Part shown: positions 53,931-62,426 of the stretch, in pieces | How the letters are laid out: each line of letters starts with the position of its first letter | Position numbering within the stretch: the first letter of the stretch is position 1 | Assembly (NCBI GenBank): GCA_031422295.1 | Contig: JANOQM010000078.1 | Coordinates: 1 to 64,000, forward strand | Length of the DNA stretch: 64,000 nucleotides | Direction of reading: 5' to 3' | DNA from: JANOMH01 sp031422295 | GTDB taxonomy: Bacteria > Pseudomonadota > Alphaproteobacteria > Rhodobacterales > Rhodobacteraceae | The notes under the pieces: model-generated | Told to the model about the DNA's origin: nothing | Databases searched by the model: none | Seen by the model: only the letters and a program-made list of their open reading frames with translations | Translations under genes and position numbers: made by a program

Positions 53931-54251
53931 ATGGCAACCGTCGCAGTCACTGATGCAACCTTTGACGCCGAAGTGCGCCAATCACCGATTCCCGTTGTGG
54001 TGGATTTCTGGGCCGAATGGTGCGGCCCGTGCAAAATGATCGGCCCCGCCTTGGAAGAGATTGCAGTTGAATATGCAGGCAAGATCAAGGTGGTAAAGGT
54101 CAACGTCGATGACAACCCGAATTCGCCCGCACAAATGGGCGTGCGCGGTATTCCGGCCCTGTTCGTGTTCAAGGATGGCGAAGTTGTATCCAACCGCGCC
54201 GGTGCCGCCCCAAAGGCGGCGCTGCAAAGCTGGATCCTCAGCTCGATCTAA
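53931..54251 (+). CDS. trxA: Thioredoxin 1
   Basis: 106 residues, standard length, with the active site AEWCGPCKMIGP and the cis-Pro segment GVRGIPALFVFKDGE. A good GGAGAG precedes the ATG. It reduces protein disulfides in the cytosol. It ends the tsaE-to-trxA gene run and is followed by a clear terminator. Confidence 0.97.
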   Translation: MATVAVTDATFDAEVRQSPIPVVVDFWAEWCGPCKMIGPALEEIAVEYAGKIKVVKVNVDDNPNSPAQMGVRGIPALFVFKDGEVVSNRAGAAPKAALQSWILSSI

Positions 54252-54274
54252 GGTCTTTGATCATTTTCGTTTGG

Positions 54275-54301
54275 GGGGTGCCTGTTTTGGTACCCCTTTT
54301 T
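54275..54301 (+). terminator. Rho-independent terminator after trxA
   Basis: Arms 54275-54282 and 54289-54296 (one G-U pair) are followed by five T. It lies between trxA and the end of the convergent kinase-fold gene. Confidence 0.85.
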
Positions 54302-55239
54302 CATGTAATGCCGTGGGTCGCCAACTGAATCCGACGCTCGAGCCTTTGGGCTTCGGTTGGTGACAAAGCGCGCCAATCGTCGGGCGTGCGGGCCCACAAC
54401 ATTATGGCCCGGTGTCGGGCTAGGACACTGATCAGCTCTGGTTCTGGCACAGGCGCATCATATCCGGCCAACAGTGTTTGCAAAGTGCGCGTGTAGCGCG
54501 ACATGCCGCCAAGCCCGGCGGTTTCGGCCATTGACTGGGTCAATCTGGCAATATCCATAGCAACCGCCATTTTAACGGGGCCCATCATGTCAATGCCCCA
54601 GACAACATCTACAGAAACCAACAAATTGTTGACGCTCGGGTCGCCATGGCGAACGGCAACGGGCGTGAGGTCGCCGCGAAAAGACTTGAAAGACTTTTGC
54701 AGTTTGCTCGCCGCCGCTAAAAACTCATCCCGGTAGGCGATTTGGCGCAAGTCATTTCGGACCTCTGATAAAACCCTGCTGACCGCATTGATCAAGTGTT
54801 GTGGTCGAAACGGCTGTGGCCCCGCGGCACTTGCCCGGTGAAAGGCCGAGAGCCAAGCCCCCGCGCGCTTCATCTCCTGCGTGACATCGCTACTGGCGTT
54901 CAGCCGCGCGGCTAACGTCTGGCCCGATGCAAATTCCATGAGCATGGCCCGGGCTTCAACCATATGGGCAATAACTTGGGGAGCCCGGTGTCTGGGGTCA
55001 TTGACCAAAAGATCCGCCGCAAGCTGAGCGCCAGCGACAAGCCCCAAGAACCGTTGTTCGTCTAGTTTTGACAAAACTCTTTTGTAAACAAGCGGTTGGC
55101 CAATTACAGGATCAAGTCTTATTATAATATGGGCCTTATCAACCGCTGTCTTGTGCGAGATAATGCTTGACAGCGTACCCCCCTCGCTGATCCCCGCCAA
55201 GGCGCACAACCGTTGCCAAATTCTGGTTTCGCTCTGCAT
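54301..55239 (-). CDS. Protein kinase-fold phosphotransferase (APH/choline kinase-like), unknown substrate
   Basis: 312 residues. The catalytic loop is VAVRHGDPSVNNLLVS near residue 197, matching HGDxxxxN, and the metal-binding Asp follows in VVWGIDMMGPVKMAVAMDIARL. An N-terminal IIRLDPVIGQPLVYKRV strand could hold the ATP-binding Lys. Overall similarity to named families is weak. It stands alone between trxA and hslV on the opposite strand. Confidence 0.62.
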   Translation of the reverse strand: MQSETRIWQRLCALAGISEGGTLSSIISHKTAVDKAHIIIRLDPVIGQPLVYKRVLSKLDEQRFLGLVAGAQLAADLLVNDPRHRAPQVIAHMVEARAMLMEFASGQTLAARLNASSDVTQEMKRAGAWLSAFHRASAAGPQPFRPQHLINAVSRVLSEVRNDLRQIAYRDEFLAAASKLQKSFKSFRGDLTPVAVRHGDPSVNNLLVSVDVVWGIDMMGPVKMAVAMDIARLTQSMAETAGLGGMSRYTRTLQTLLAGYDAPVPEPELISVLARHRAIMLWARTPDDWRALSPTEAQRLERRIQLATHGIT

Positions 55240-55321
55240 CTTGTTCGCGCGACCTGCCTTATCCTATACCAGTTGCAGCCGACCATCGAACACCACATAT
55301 GCAGTTGGCAAGGAGATGTTG

Positions 55322-55882
55322 ATGAGCAAAGACGTATTTCCCGGCTGGCATGGCACCACGATTATCGGGGTGCGCAAGGGCGGCCGCGTGGTCATTGCTG
55401 GTGATGGGCAGGTCAGTCTTGGCCAGACCGTGATCAAAGGCACAGCCCGCAAGGTGCGCCGCCTGTCGCCCGGTGGGTTTGACGTGATTGCAGGATTTGC
55501 CGGGTCCACTGCCGATGCGTTCACCCTGCTGGAACGGCTGGAAAAAAAGCTGGAGGCGACGCCCGGGCAACTGGCGCGGGCATCTGTGGAACTGGCCAAG
55601 GACTGGCGCACCGACAAGTACTTGCAGAAACTTGAGGCGATGCTGATTGTGTCGGATGGGACCACGTTGCTGGTGATCACGGGTGCAGGTGATGTGCTGG
55701 AACCCGAACATGACGTCACTGCGATTGGATCGGGTGGGAATTATGCATTGGCTGCCGCCCGGGCCCTGATGGATAGCGATCTGGATGCCGAGGCGATTGC
55801 CCGCAAGGCAATGGCGATTGCCGCTGATATTTGTGTGTATACCAACGGAAATCTGACGGTTGAGGGGCTTGGCCGTGATTGA
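55322..55882 (+). CDS. hslV: ATP-dependent protease subunit HslV
   Basis: 186 residues from the ATG at 55322, 7 bases after AAGGAG; the ATG at 55316 is too close to it. The catalytic Thr lies in WHGTTIIGVRKGGRVVIAGDGQVSLGQT, so a propeptide of about 10 residues (MSKDVFPGWHG) is removed. SGGNYALAAARAL is typical. It forms the proteolytic core with HslU, encoded one gene downstream. Confidence 0.96.
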   Translation: MSKDVFPGWHGTTIIGVRKGGRVVIAGDGQVSLGQTVIKGTARKVRRLSPGGFDVIAGFAGSTADAFTLLERLEKKLEATPGQLARASVELAKDWRTDKYLQKLEAMLIVSDGTTLLVITGAGDVLEPEHDVTAIGSGGNYALAAARALMDSDLDAEAIARKAMAIAADICVYTNGNLTVEGLGRD

Positions 55883-56939
55883 TGCGACCGACCTGAAGGC
55901 GTCCATCGGCGCAGGCATTCTGACCGAGGCGCAGGCTGCCAGCCTCACCGCATTGTCCCACAGCAGGCAGGGGGCCCGCGAGGGTTTGGCCCCCGGCGAC
56001 GAACCTTTCGAATTGTTCCGCGGCTTCAACGAGATTTTCATCATGGTCGGGCTGGGGATCATCGCGTCGGGCTGGAGCGGGCTGATGGGGGCAATGGTGA
56101 TTGGCGCGCTTGAGCGGTTTCAAACGCTGATTGCGGCGCAGGCTATGGTCAGCGCCGGATTGCTGTGGCTTTTATCTGAGTATTTCATCCGCAGGCGGCG
56201 GATGGTTGGCCCGGCCATTATGCTGTCCTTGCTGTTTGCAGCCAATGCCAGCTTTGGCCTGATGCAATGGTTCGCGCAGATTTTCATGGTGGCGCAAGAG
56301 GATTTCAGCAGTTTGGTGTTGCCCGGTGTGTTGGCAGTTCTGGCCATTTTGCTGTTCTGGTTTCGGTTCCGGGTGCCCTTTGCGCTGGCCCTGATCGCGC
56401 TGGGCCTGTTTGCTGTGGCGCTGTTGGCTGCAGCCACAAGGTCGGGCACACCAGAATCGATCAGCGATGTCTTTGTCTTTTCCGGCGAGGGCGGTTTTGC
56501 TTGGATCACGTTGGCGCTGGGCGTTGCCGTCTTTGCAGTGGCGATGATGTTTGACGCCAGCGACCCGCATCGCGTGACCCGCCGGTCTGCCCAAGGGTTC
56601 TGGCTGCATGTGGTGGCCGCCCCGGCTGTGGTGAACACGGTGGCGCTGTCGCTGTTATCCTCGGGTATGGCCAGCGCGAATGGCATTCTGGTGGGGTTTC
56701 TGGCAGTGATCGCGGTCATCGCCATTGTCATCGACCGCCGCTCATTCCTGATGGCCGCGGTGGGTTACATCGTGGTCCTGGCCACCACAACTTTTGACGG
56801 CGACGGCATAGCATGGCTGATCTTTGCGCTGGGCGTTTTCATGCTGCTGTTGGGGTCGCTGTGGGAGAAAATCCGTGCTGTCATCTTGCGCATGCTGCCA
56901 TTGGGCAACGCGCGTCGTTTTCTTCCCCCCTCTGTCTAA
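55875..56939 (+). CDS. DUF2157-like multi-spanning membrane protein
   Basis: 354 residues from the GTG at 55875, overlapping hslV, with GAGGGG 8 bases upstream. A short soluble N-terminal region (about 50 residues, IGAGILTEAQAASLTALS, as in DUF2157) precedes about ten hydrophobic helices. Function unknown. It splits hslV from hslU, with a 9-base gap to hslU, so it should be co-expressed with the protease. Confidence 0.72.
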   Translation: MIDATDLKASIGAGILTEAQAASLTALSHSRQGAREGLAPGDEPFELFRGFNEIFIMVGLGIIASGWSGLMGAMVIGALERFQTLIAAQAMVSAGLLWLLSEYFIRRRRMVGPAIMLSLLFAANASFGLMQWFAQIFMVAQEDFSSLVLPGVLAVLAILLFWFRFRVPFALALIALGLFAVALLAAATRSGTPESISDVFVFSGEGGFAWITLALGVAVFAVAMMFDASDPHRVTRRSAQGFWLHVVAAPAVVNTVALSLLSSGMASANGILVGFLAVIAVIAIVIDRRSFLMAAVGYIVVLATTTFDGDGIAWLIFALGVFMLLLGSLWEKIRAVILRMLPLGNARRFLPPSV

Positions 56940-56948
56940 GGGCCCCAC

Positions 56949-58256
56949 ATGACTGACCTGACCCCACGCGAGATCGTCTCGGAACTGGATCGCTATATCA
57001 TTGGGCAAAAAGACGCCAAACGTGCTGTCGCAGTTGCCCTGCGTAACCGCTGGCGCCGGGCGCGGCTGGCCGATGATTTGCGGGATGAGGTTTATCCCAA
57101 AAACATTCTGATGATCGGGCCGACCGGTGTGGGCAAGACCGAAATCAGCCGCCGCCTGGCAAAACTGGCCCGCGCGCCATTCCTTAAGGTTGAGGCCACA
57201 AAGTTTACAGAAGTGGGTTACGTGGGCCGGGATGTGGATCAGATTATCCGCGACCTGATGGACATCGCCGTGACGCAGACCCGCGAACAAATGCGGGACG
57301 ACGTCAAGGCCCGCGCCCAGAAGTCCGCCGAGGATCGGGTGATTACGGCCATCGCCGGCGTTGATGCGCGCGAGGCAACGCGCGAGATGTTTCGCAAGAA
57401 ACTGAAAACTGGCGAATTGGATGATACCCTGATTGAACTTGAAGTGGCCGATACCAGCAACCCAATGGCCAGTTTTGAGGTGCCGGGCCAGCCGGGAATG
57501 ATGCCGGGCGGGATGAATCTGGGCGACCTGTTTGGCAAGGCGTTTGGCGAGCGCAAAATCCGCAAAAAGCTGCGCGTGGCGGACAGTTATGAGCTGCTGA
57601 TCTCGGAAGAGGCTGACAAGCTGCTGGATGATGAAACCGTCGTGAAGGCAGCGCTCGAGTCGGTCGAGCAAAGCGGGATTGTATTCATTGACGAGATCGA
57701 CAAAGTATGTGCTCGATCCGAGGCGCGGGGGGCCGATGTCAGCCGCGAAGGCGTGCAGCGCGATCTGCTGCCGCTGATCGAGGGCACCACTGTCAGCACC
57801 AAACACGGGCCGGTGCGCACCGATCATATCCTGTTCATCGCCTCGGGTGCGTTTCACATCGCCAAGCCGTCCGACCTGTTGCCAGAATTGCAGGGGCGGT
57901 TGCCGATCCGGGTAGAGTTGAAAGCGCTGACCGAAGCGGATTTTGTGCGCATCCTGACTGAGACGGATAATGCGTTGACCCTGCAATATACCGCGCTGAT
58001 GGCCACCGAAGAGGTGGCAGTTTCGTTTACCCCGGACGGTATTGCGGCGCTGGCACATATCGCTGCAGAGGTGAACCGCAGCGTGGAGAATATCGGGGCG
58101 CGGCGGTTGTATACGGTGATGGAACGGGTGTTCGAGGATCTGTCGTTCAATGCGCCAGAACGGACGGGAGATGCAGTAGTGGTCAATTCTGCCTTTGTAG
58201 AGACGCATCTGGGTGAGTTGAGCCGGTCAACGGACCTGTCGCGATATGTTCTGTGA
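56949..58256 (+). CDS. hslU: ATP-dependent protease ATPase subunit HslU
   Basis: 435 residues. It begins TPREIVSELDRYIIGQKDAKRAV, with Walker A IGPTGVGKTEISRRLA, the GYVGRDVDQI pore loop, Walker B IVFIDEIDKVCAR, and the PELQGRLPIRVEL sensor region. The C-terminal DLSRYVL inserts into HslV. It unfolds substrates for HslV. Confidence 0.97.
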   Translation: MTDLTPREIVSELDRYIIGQKDAKRAVAVALRNRWRRARLADDLRDEVYPKNILMIGPTGVGKTEISRRLAKLARAPFLKVEATKFTEVGYVGRDVDQIIRDLMDIAVTQTREQMRDDVKARAQKSAEDRVITAIAGVDAREATREMFRKKLKTGELDDTLIELEVADTSNPMASFEVPGQPGMMPGGMNLGDLFGKAFGERKIRKKLRVADSYELLISEEADKLLDDETVVKAALESVEQSGIVFIDEIDKVCARSEARGADVSREGVQRDLLPLIEGTTVSTKHGPVRTDHILFIASGAFHIAKPSDLLPELQGRLPIRVELKALTEADFVRILTETDNALTLQYTALMATEEVAVSFTPDGIAALAHIAAEVNRSVENIGARRLYTVMERVFEDLSFNAPERTGDAVVVNSAFVETHLGELSRSTDLSRYVL

Positions 58257-58261
58257 TGTCA

Positions 58262-58305
58262 TGGCCGGAGCCTCCGGCGGGGATATTTAGGAACAAAAGA
58301 AATGG
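58262..58305. repeat. Candidate dispersed Rhodobacteraceae intergenic element
   Basis: A GCCGGA/TCCGGC hairpin (58264-58269 with 58273-58278) is followed by GGGGATATTTAGGAACAAAAG. From memory, the combination of CCTCCGGCGGGGATATTT and an A-rich tail recurs between genes in this family. It lies between convergent hslU and smr and may help terminate transcription. Confidence 0.45.
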
Positions 58306-58327
58306 GCAAAAGCTTTGGATAGCCGCG

Positions 58328-58918
58328 TCAACGGATTTTGCGCAAATACACATAATACGCCCCCTCGCCGCCGTGGCTGATATGGGCGGGGGCGATTTGC
58401 ATGACCAGCGGACCCATGGGCGCCATGGCGAGCCATTGCGGCACCTGATGGCGCAGGATGCCTTGGCGGGCGGGTATCGGGGCGAAATCGTCGCGCAACT
58501 TGCCTTTACCGGTGATGACCAGAATCAGCCGTTTATTGGCGGCATGGGCGGACAGGATGAAACCGATCAGCGCAGGATGCGCCTGAGACAGGGTCATGCC
58601 ATGCAGGTCAATTCGCCCTTCTGGCACCAGCTTGCCGCGCTTGAGTTTCACGTAAGCCTTGCTATCCATCTGCACCGGGGCGCGGGCGAGGCGTTCGGTC
58701 AGGCCGGGTAGCAGGTCATTGCGGCTGGTGTGACTGACCACCTGCCCGATTTGAAACGGCAGGATTGGGGCACGCGGAATGATCGCCGGGGCGGATTTGG
58801 GCGGGGCGCTATCGACCGGGCTGCGGATATCGGGCGCGGGCCTTGCAGGTTTGTCCCGGCGGGTAACAAGGTCCCACAGGGTGCGTTCTTCTGCGGTCAA
58901 ATGCCTTGGTCGTTTCAT
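58328..58918 (-). CDS. Smr-domain protein
   Basis: 196 residues. A Pro-rich linker is followed by the Smr domain with GRIDLHGMTLSQAHPALIGFI near residue 110, LILVITGKG, and the C-terminal SHGGEGAYYVYLRK. Smr domains have nicking-endonuclease or RNA-cleaving activity in some members; this short stand-alone form is not characterised here. Its start overlaps mltA. Confidence 0.9.
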   Translation of the reverse strand: MKRPRHLTAEERTLWDLVTRRDKPARPAPDIRSPVDSAPPKSAPAIIPRAPILPFQIGQVVSHTSRNDLLPGLTERLARAPVQMDSKAYVKLKRGKLVPEGRIDLHGMTLSQAHPALIGFILSAHAANKRLILVITGKGKLRDDFAPIPARQGILRHQVPQWLAMAPMGPLVMQIAPAHISHGGEGAYYVYLRKIR

Positions 58919-59892
58919 GTGGCTTTGCTGACCGCTTGAACGGGAAGCAACACAATAATGCGCCCCGTATCGCGGACGGTGCCCGCAGCCTGCCCCGCAT
59001 CGGCCCCGGTGCCAAAAAAGATATCGGCGCGCTGGGCCCCTTTGATCGCCGATCCGACATCCTGGGCAATCATCAGCCGGTTCATCGGTGCGCCCCCGGC
59101 TTTTTCAATCCAGACCGGCGCACCCAATGGCACGAACTCAGGATCGACCGCAATGCTGCGCAGGGGGGTCACAGACCGGTTCATTGCGCCAAGTGGGCCT
59201 TGGCTCGCTGGCATATCGGACAACTCCCGAAAGAACACATAGCTGGAATTGGTCCACAGCAGGTCACGCCAACGGGCGGGGTTCCGTTGGACCCAGCCAT
59301 GGATCGCGTCAGCCGACATCTGATCGGCCGTAAACTCCCCCCGCGCGACCAGTTCCGCCCCGATCGAAGTATAGGGATGGCCGTTTTTTCCGGCATAGCC
59401 GACCCGGATCATTTGGCCGTTTGGAAGTTTTATTCGCCCAGAGCCTTGGACTTGCAGGAAAAACGCATCAAGCGGGTTGGTCAGCCATGCTATTTCCAGC
59501 CCTTTTCCGGACAAGGCACCAGTTTCGTCGATTTCGCGCCGGGTAAGCCACGGCTGGTTTGCCGGCAGGGCCTGTGGCATGGCATAGATCGGATACCGAT
59601 AGATGTTATCGAGGTGCAGCGACCCGGGCAGTTCCGGTTCATAATACCCGGTAAACAGCATCGGCGTTCCATCTTCGATCAGGACGGGGCGAAAGAATGT
59701 TTCGAAAAAACCGCGGGCCTCGGGCGCGGCGGCGGCAATTTTACATGGTTCAGCCCAATCGGGACCGACCATATCGTCACAGGTCAAACGAAACACGTCC
59801 AAAGCAGCGGCGTGATCGTCAGATTGCCAGCCTCTTAAAGCGTTAAAATCCAAAGCCGTGTAGGTTGGTCCTGCCAAGGCGGCGCTGGTCAT
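58915..59892 (-). CDS. mltA: MltA-family lytic transglycosylase
   Basis: 325 residues. MltA signatures are LFTGYYEPELPGSL near residue 80, the YTSIGAELVARGE segment, PLRSIAVDPEFVPLGAPVWIE and the 3D-domain Asp in MIAQDVGSAIKGAQRADIFFG. It cleaves peptidoglycan with formation of anhydro-muramoyl ends. The chosen ATG overlaps the stop of the Tim44-like gene, but the N-terminus MTSAALAGPTYTAL is too short for a clear signal peptide. Confidence 0.88.
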   Translation of the reverse strand: MTSAALAGPTYTALDFNALRGWQSDDHAAALDVFRLTCDDMVGPDWAEPCKIAAAAPEARGFFETFFRPVLIEDGTPMLFTGYYEPELPGSLHLDNIYRYPIYAMPQALPANQPWLTRREIDETGALSGKGLEIAWLTNPLDAFFLQVQGSGRIKLPNGQMIRVGYAGKNGHPYTSIGAELVARGEFTADQMSADAIHGWVQRNPARWRDLLWTNSSYVFFRELSDMPASQGPLGAMNRSVTPLRSIAVDPEFVPLGAPVWIEKAGGAPMNRLMIAQDVGSAIKGAQRADIFFGTGADAGQAAGTVRDTGRIIVLLPVQAVSKAT

Positions 59893-60548
59893 TCGCTGGT
59901 GGCGACGAGTATCCAGTTCGGGTCGGTGCTGCCCATGGTGCGGGCAAAGGTCCAGACGTCGCGCTGGCGTTTGATCGCGCCATCGCTGCCTTCGATAATC
60001 GTGCCAGCGCGGTCGCGGATGATTTCGGTGAACTCGCCACCAAAACGCACCGAAACCTCGGCTTCGCGGGTGGTGCGGTCAAACTCGGCCTGTTTCAGGG
60101 CCAGATCGCCAATGCCAATAAAGGTAGCCTCGATCTTGATGCCTTCGGCTTCGCGCTGGGCGATCACCCCGGCAAAAGCGTCAAACACCTCGGGCGAAAC
60201 AAAATCTTTGACGGGCGCAATATCGCCCCGGTGAAAGGCCATCAGGATCATCTCATATGCGCCACGCGCGCCTTTGAGAAAATCACCGACGTTAAAGGCC
60301 GGATCAATGCCCTTCATCGCAGCGAGGGCTGATGCGGAATCGCTGTGTGCGGGAACGTTTTCAGTGATGTCGAGGTCTGGGCCACCTTCGATCACTTCGA
60401 AGTCATTGCGCGACCGCTTTTTGCTGTCGTGCAGGGCAACGGGCGGCTTTTCATAGCCTTCGCGGGTTCCAAGGACGTTGCGCAACCGCAAGATCAGGAA
60501 AATGGCGATCCCGGCAAGGACGAGCAACTGCAGTATCGGCGAATTCAT
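59889..60548 (-). CDS. Tim44/TimA domain-containing membrane protein
   Basis: 219 residues. An N-terminal membrane helix (LQLLVLAGIAIFLILRLRNVLG) and a C-terminal Tim44-like domain (about 85-215, FLKGARGAYEMILMAFHRGD...LKDFVSPEVFDAF-like) are visible. Alphaproteobacterial homologs (TimA) are membrane associated and related to the mitochondrial import motor anchor. It is the first gene of the Tim44-mltA-smr operon, divergent from fxsA. Confidence 0.88.
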   Translation of the reverse strand: MNSPILQLLVLAGIAIFLILRLRNVLGTREGYEKPPVALHDSKKRSRNDFEVIEGGPDLDITENVPAHSDSASALAAMKGIDPAFNVGDFLKGARGAYEMILMAFHRGDIAPVKDFVSPEVFDAFAGVIAQREAEGIKIEATFIGIGDLALKQAEFDRTTREAEVSVRFGGEFTEIIRDRAGTIIEGSDGAIKRQRDVWTFARTMGSTDPNWILVATSE

Positions 60549-60671
60549 CTAAACCTCTTTCAACGGACGCCAGTGTCGAACAGACATGGAAACGCGTCCT
60601 TAAGGCACTTATGTAAGACAGGGGGTGGGTCAAGTCCACCTATCCCCTAAACTGGACAAAGAGGTGCGGCG

Positions 60672-61154
60672 ATGTGGCTTATGTTGGCGTTTTTGGCGGT
60701 TCCGGTGATCGAGATCGCGATCTTCATCCAAGTTGGGGGTTTGATCGGGGTTTGGCCGACGCTTGGGTTAGTACTGCTGACAGCAATCATCGGCACAATG
60801 CTGGTACGCAGTCAGGGGGCGCAAGCGCTGGTGCGGCTGCGCCAGTCCATGGCCGACCTGACAGACCCGTCTGAGGCTTTGGCGCATGGCGCGATGATCC
60901 TGTTTGCGGGTGCGTTGTTGCTGACGCCCGGGTTTTTCACCGATTTATTGGGGTTTGCCCTGTTGATCCCACCACTGCGGCTGGCTGCGTTTCGCTGGTT
61001 GCGGGGCCGGGTGCGGATGAAAGGGTTTAGTATGGGGTCGATGGCGGGTCAGCCACGACCGACCGCTGATGATACTGTGATTGAAGGCCAGTTCGAAGAA
61101 CTGACGCCGCGCAAGAACCCGACGCATCAGCCGTCAGGCTGGACCAGACATTAG
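60672..61154 (+). CDS. fxsA: FxsA family membrane protein
   Basis: 160 residues with membrane segments near residues 2-50, 80-110 and 70s (EIAIFIQVGGLIGVWPTLGLVLLTAIIGTMLVR is the core), matching FxsA. Homologs affect phage F exclusion in E. coli; the general role is unknown. It is followed by secB after 64 bases, the usual neighbour order. Confidence 0.87.
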   Translation: MWLMLAFLAVPVIEIAIFIQVGGLIGVWPTLGLVLLTAIIGTMLVRSQGAQALVRLRQSMADLTDPSEALAHGAMILFAGALLLTPGFFTDLLGFALLIPPLRLAAFRWLRGRVRMKGFSMGSMAGQPRPTADDTVIEGQFEELTPRKNPTHQPSGWTRH

Positions 61155-61218
61155 CGATTGAGGGGCAGCGGCGGGCCTGTTAGAAACAGTCCGAAACAAT
61201 TTTTCCCGGAGCGTTCCC

Positions 61219-61740
61219 ATGGCCGAAACCCCCGCCTCACCCGCCGTCGCCCCCGTCGGTGCTGCAGCTGCAGCCAAGATCACGCAACGCGTCATTGCCC
61301 AGTACATCCGCGATATGTCGTTTGAAAATGTGTTGGCGCAGAAGGGGTTACAGGGTGAAGTGCAGCCCGAGATTGCGGTGCAGGTTAATCTGGATGCCCG
61401 TAAGCGCGGGTCGGATACGCAATATGAAGTCATCACAAAGCTGAACATCACGTCCAAATCCAAGGGCGCTGGCGAGACGTTGTTTGTGCTGGAACTGGAA
61501 TATGCGGGCGTGTTTCACATCGAAGGGGTGCCGGATGACCAGATGCATCCCTATCTGCTGATCGAATGCCCGCGCATCACATTCCCGTTCGTCCGGCGGA
61601 TTGTTAGCGACGTCACCCGCGATGGTGGGTTTCCGCCACTGAACCTTGAAACCATTGATTTTCTGGCGCTTTATCGCAATGAATTGTCCCGCCGGGTGCA
61701 GGCACAAGCGGCGGCAGTGCCACCAAAGCTGGACAGCTAA
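61219..61740 (+). CDS. secB: Protein-export chaperone SecB
   Basis: 173 residues. The SecB core has YIRDMSFENVLAQKG, VQVNLDARK, LELEYAGVFHIEGVP and the C-terminal ECPRITFPFVRRIVSDVTRDGGFPPL. It keeps preproteins unfolded for SecA. It converges on dnaQ with a 4-base overlap of the stop codons. Confidence 0.96.
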   Translation: MAETPASPAVAPVGAAAAAKITQRVIAQYIRDMSFENVLAQKGLQGEVQPEIAVQVNLDARKRGSDTQYEVITKLNITSKSKGAGETLFVLELEYAGVFHIEGVPDDQMHPYLLIECPRITFPFVRRIVSDVTRDGGFPPLNLETIDFLALYRNELSRRVQAQAAAVPPKLDS

Positions 61741-62426
61741 GTCAGCTTAGACCACAGCGCGTCGCCCAATTTGACCACAAAGGCAGCATGGGCGGCGGCC
61801 TCGTCTGCTGTCAGTTTTGCGGCCAATGGCACAGGACGGGGGCGGGGCCGCCATTGTGTTCCAGTTTGATCTTGGGCTGTGATCTGGACAGTTTGACCGA
61901 GCGCAAAGTCGGGCTGCCTGCCGCCGATCAGTTCCAGATAGACCTCAGCCAGAATTTCGCTGTCCAGCAAGGCGCCGTGCAGTGTGCGGGATGAATTATC
62001 GATGCCAAAGCGGCGGCATAGCGCATCGAGGGACGCGGGAGAACCGGGGAATTTACGCCGAGCGATGGCCAGAGTGTCAATGGCCCGGTCAGCGGCAATA
62101 TGTGGGCGTTTAACCCAGCCCAGTTCAGCATTGAGGAACTTCATATCGAAGGCGGCATTGTGGATGACCAACTTGGCATCGCCAATAAAGTCAATGAAAA
62201 CAGGGGCAATGTCGGCAAACAGCGGTTTGTCGCGTAGGAAATCATCGCCAAGGCCATGCACCTCGAACGCGCCCAGCGGCATGGCGCGCTGTGGGTTGAT
62301 ATATTGGTGGTAGGTCCGGCCGGTTGGCATGTGGTTGTGTAGCTCTACCGCGCCGATTTCGACGATGCGGTCGCCTTCATCGGGTTCAAACCCGGTGGTT
62401 TCAGTATCGAGGACAATTTCACGCAT
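61737..62426 (-). CDS. dnaQ: DNA polymerase III epsilon subunit (3'-5' proofreading exonuclease)
   Basis: 229 residues from the ATG at 62426 (MREIVLDTETTGFEP); 15 codons further upstream belong to coaE. The exonuclease motifs are DTETTG, VIHNAAFDMKFLN and HGALLDSEILAEVYLELIGG, giving the DEDDh residues. It overlaps coaE by 8 bases. Confidence 0.95.
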   Translation of the reverse strand: MREIVLDTETTGFEPDEGDRIVEIGAVELHNHMPTGRTYHQYINPQRAMPLGAFEVHGLGDDFLRDKPLFADIAPVFIDFIGDAKLVIHNAAFDMKFLNAELGWVKRPHIAADRAIDTLAIARRKFPGSPASLDALCRRFGIDNSSRTLHGALLDSEILAEVYLELIGGRQPDFALGQTVQITAQDQTGTQWRPRPRPVPLAAKLTADEAAAHAAFVVKLGDALWSKLT

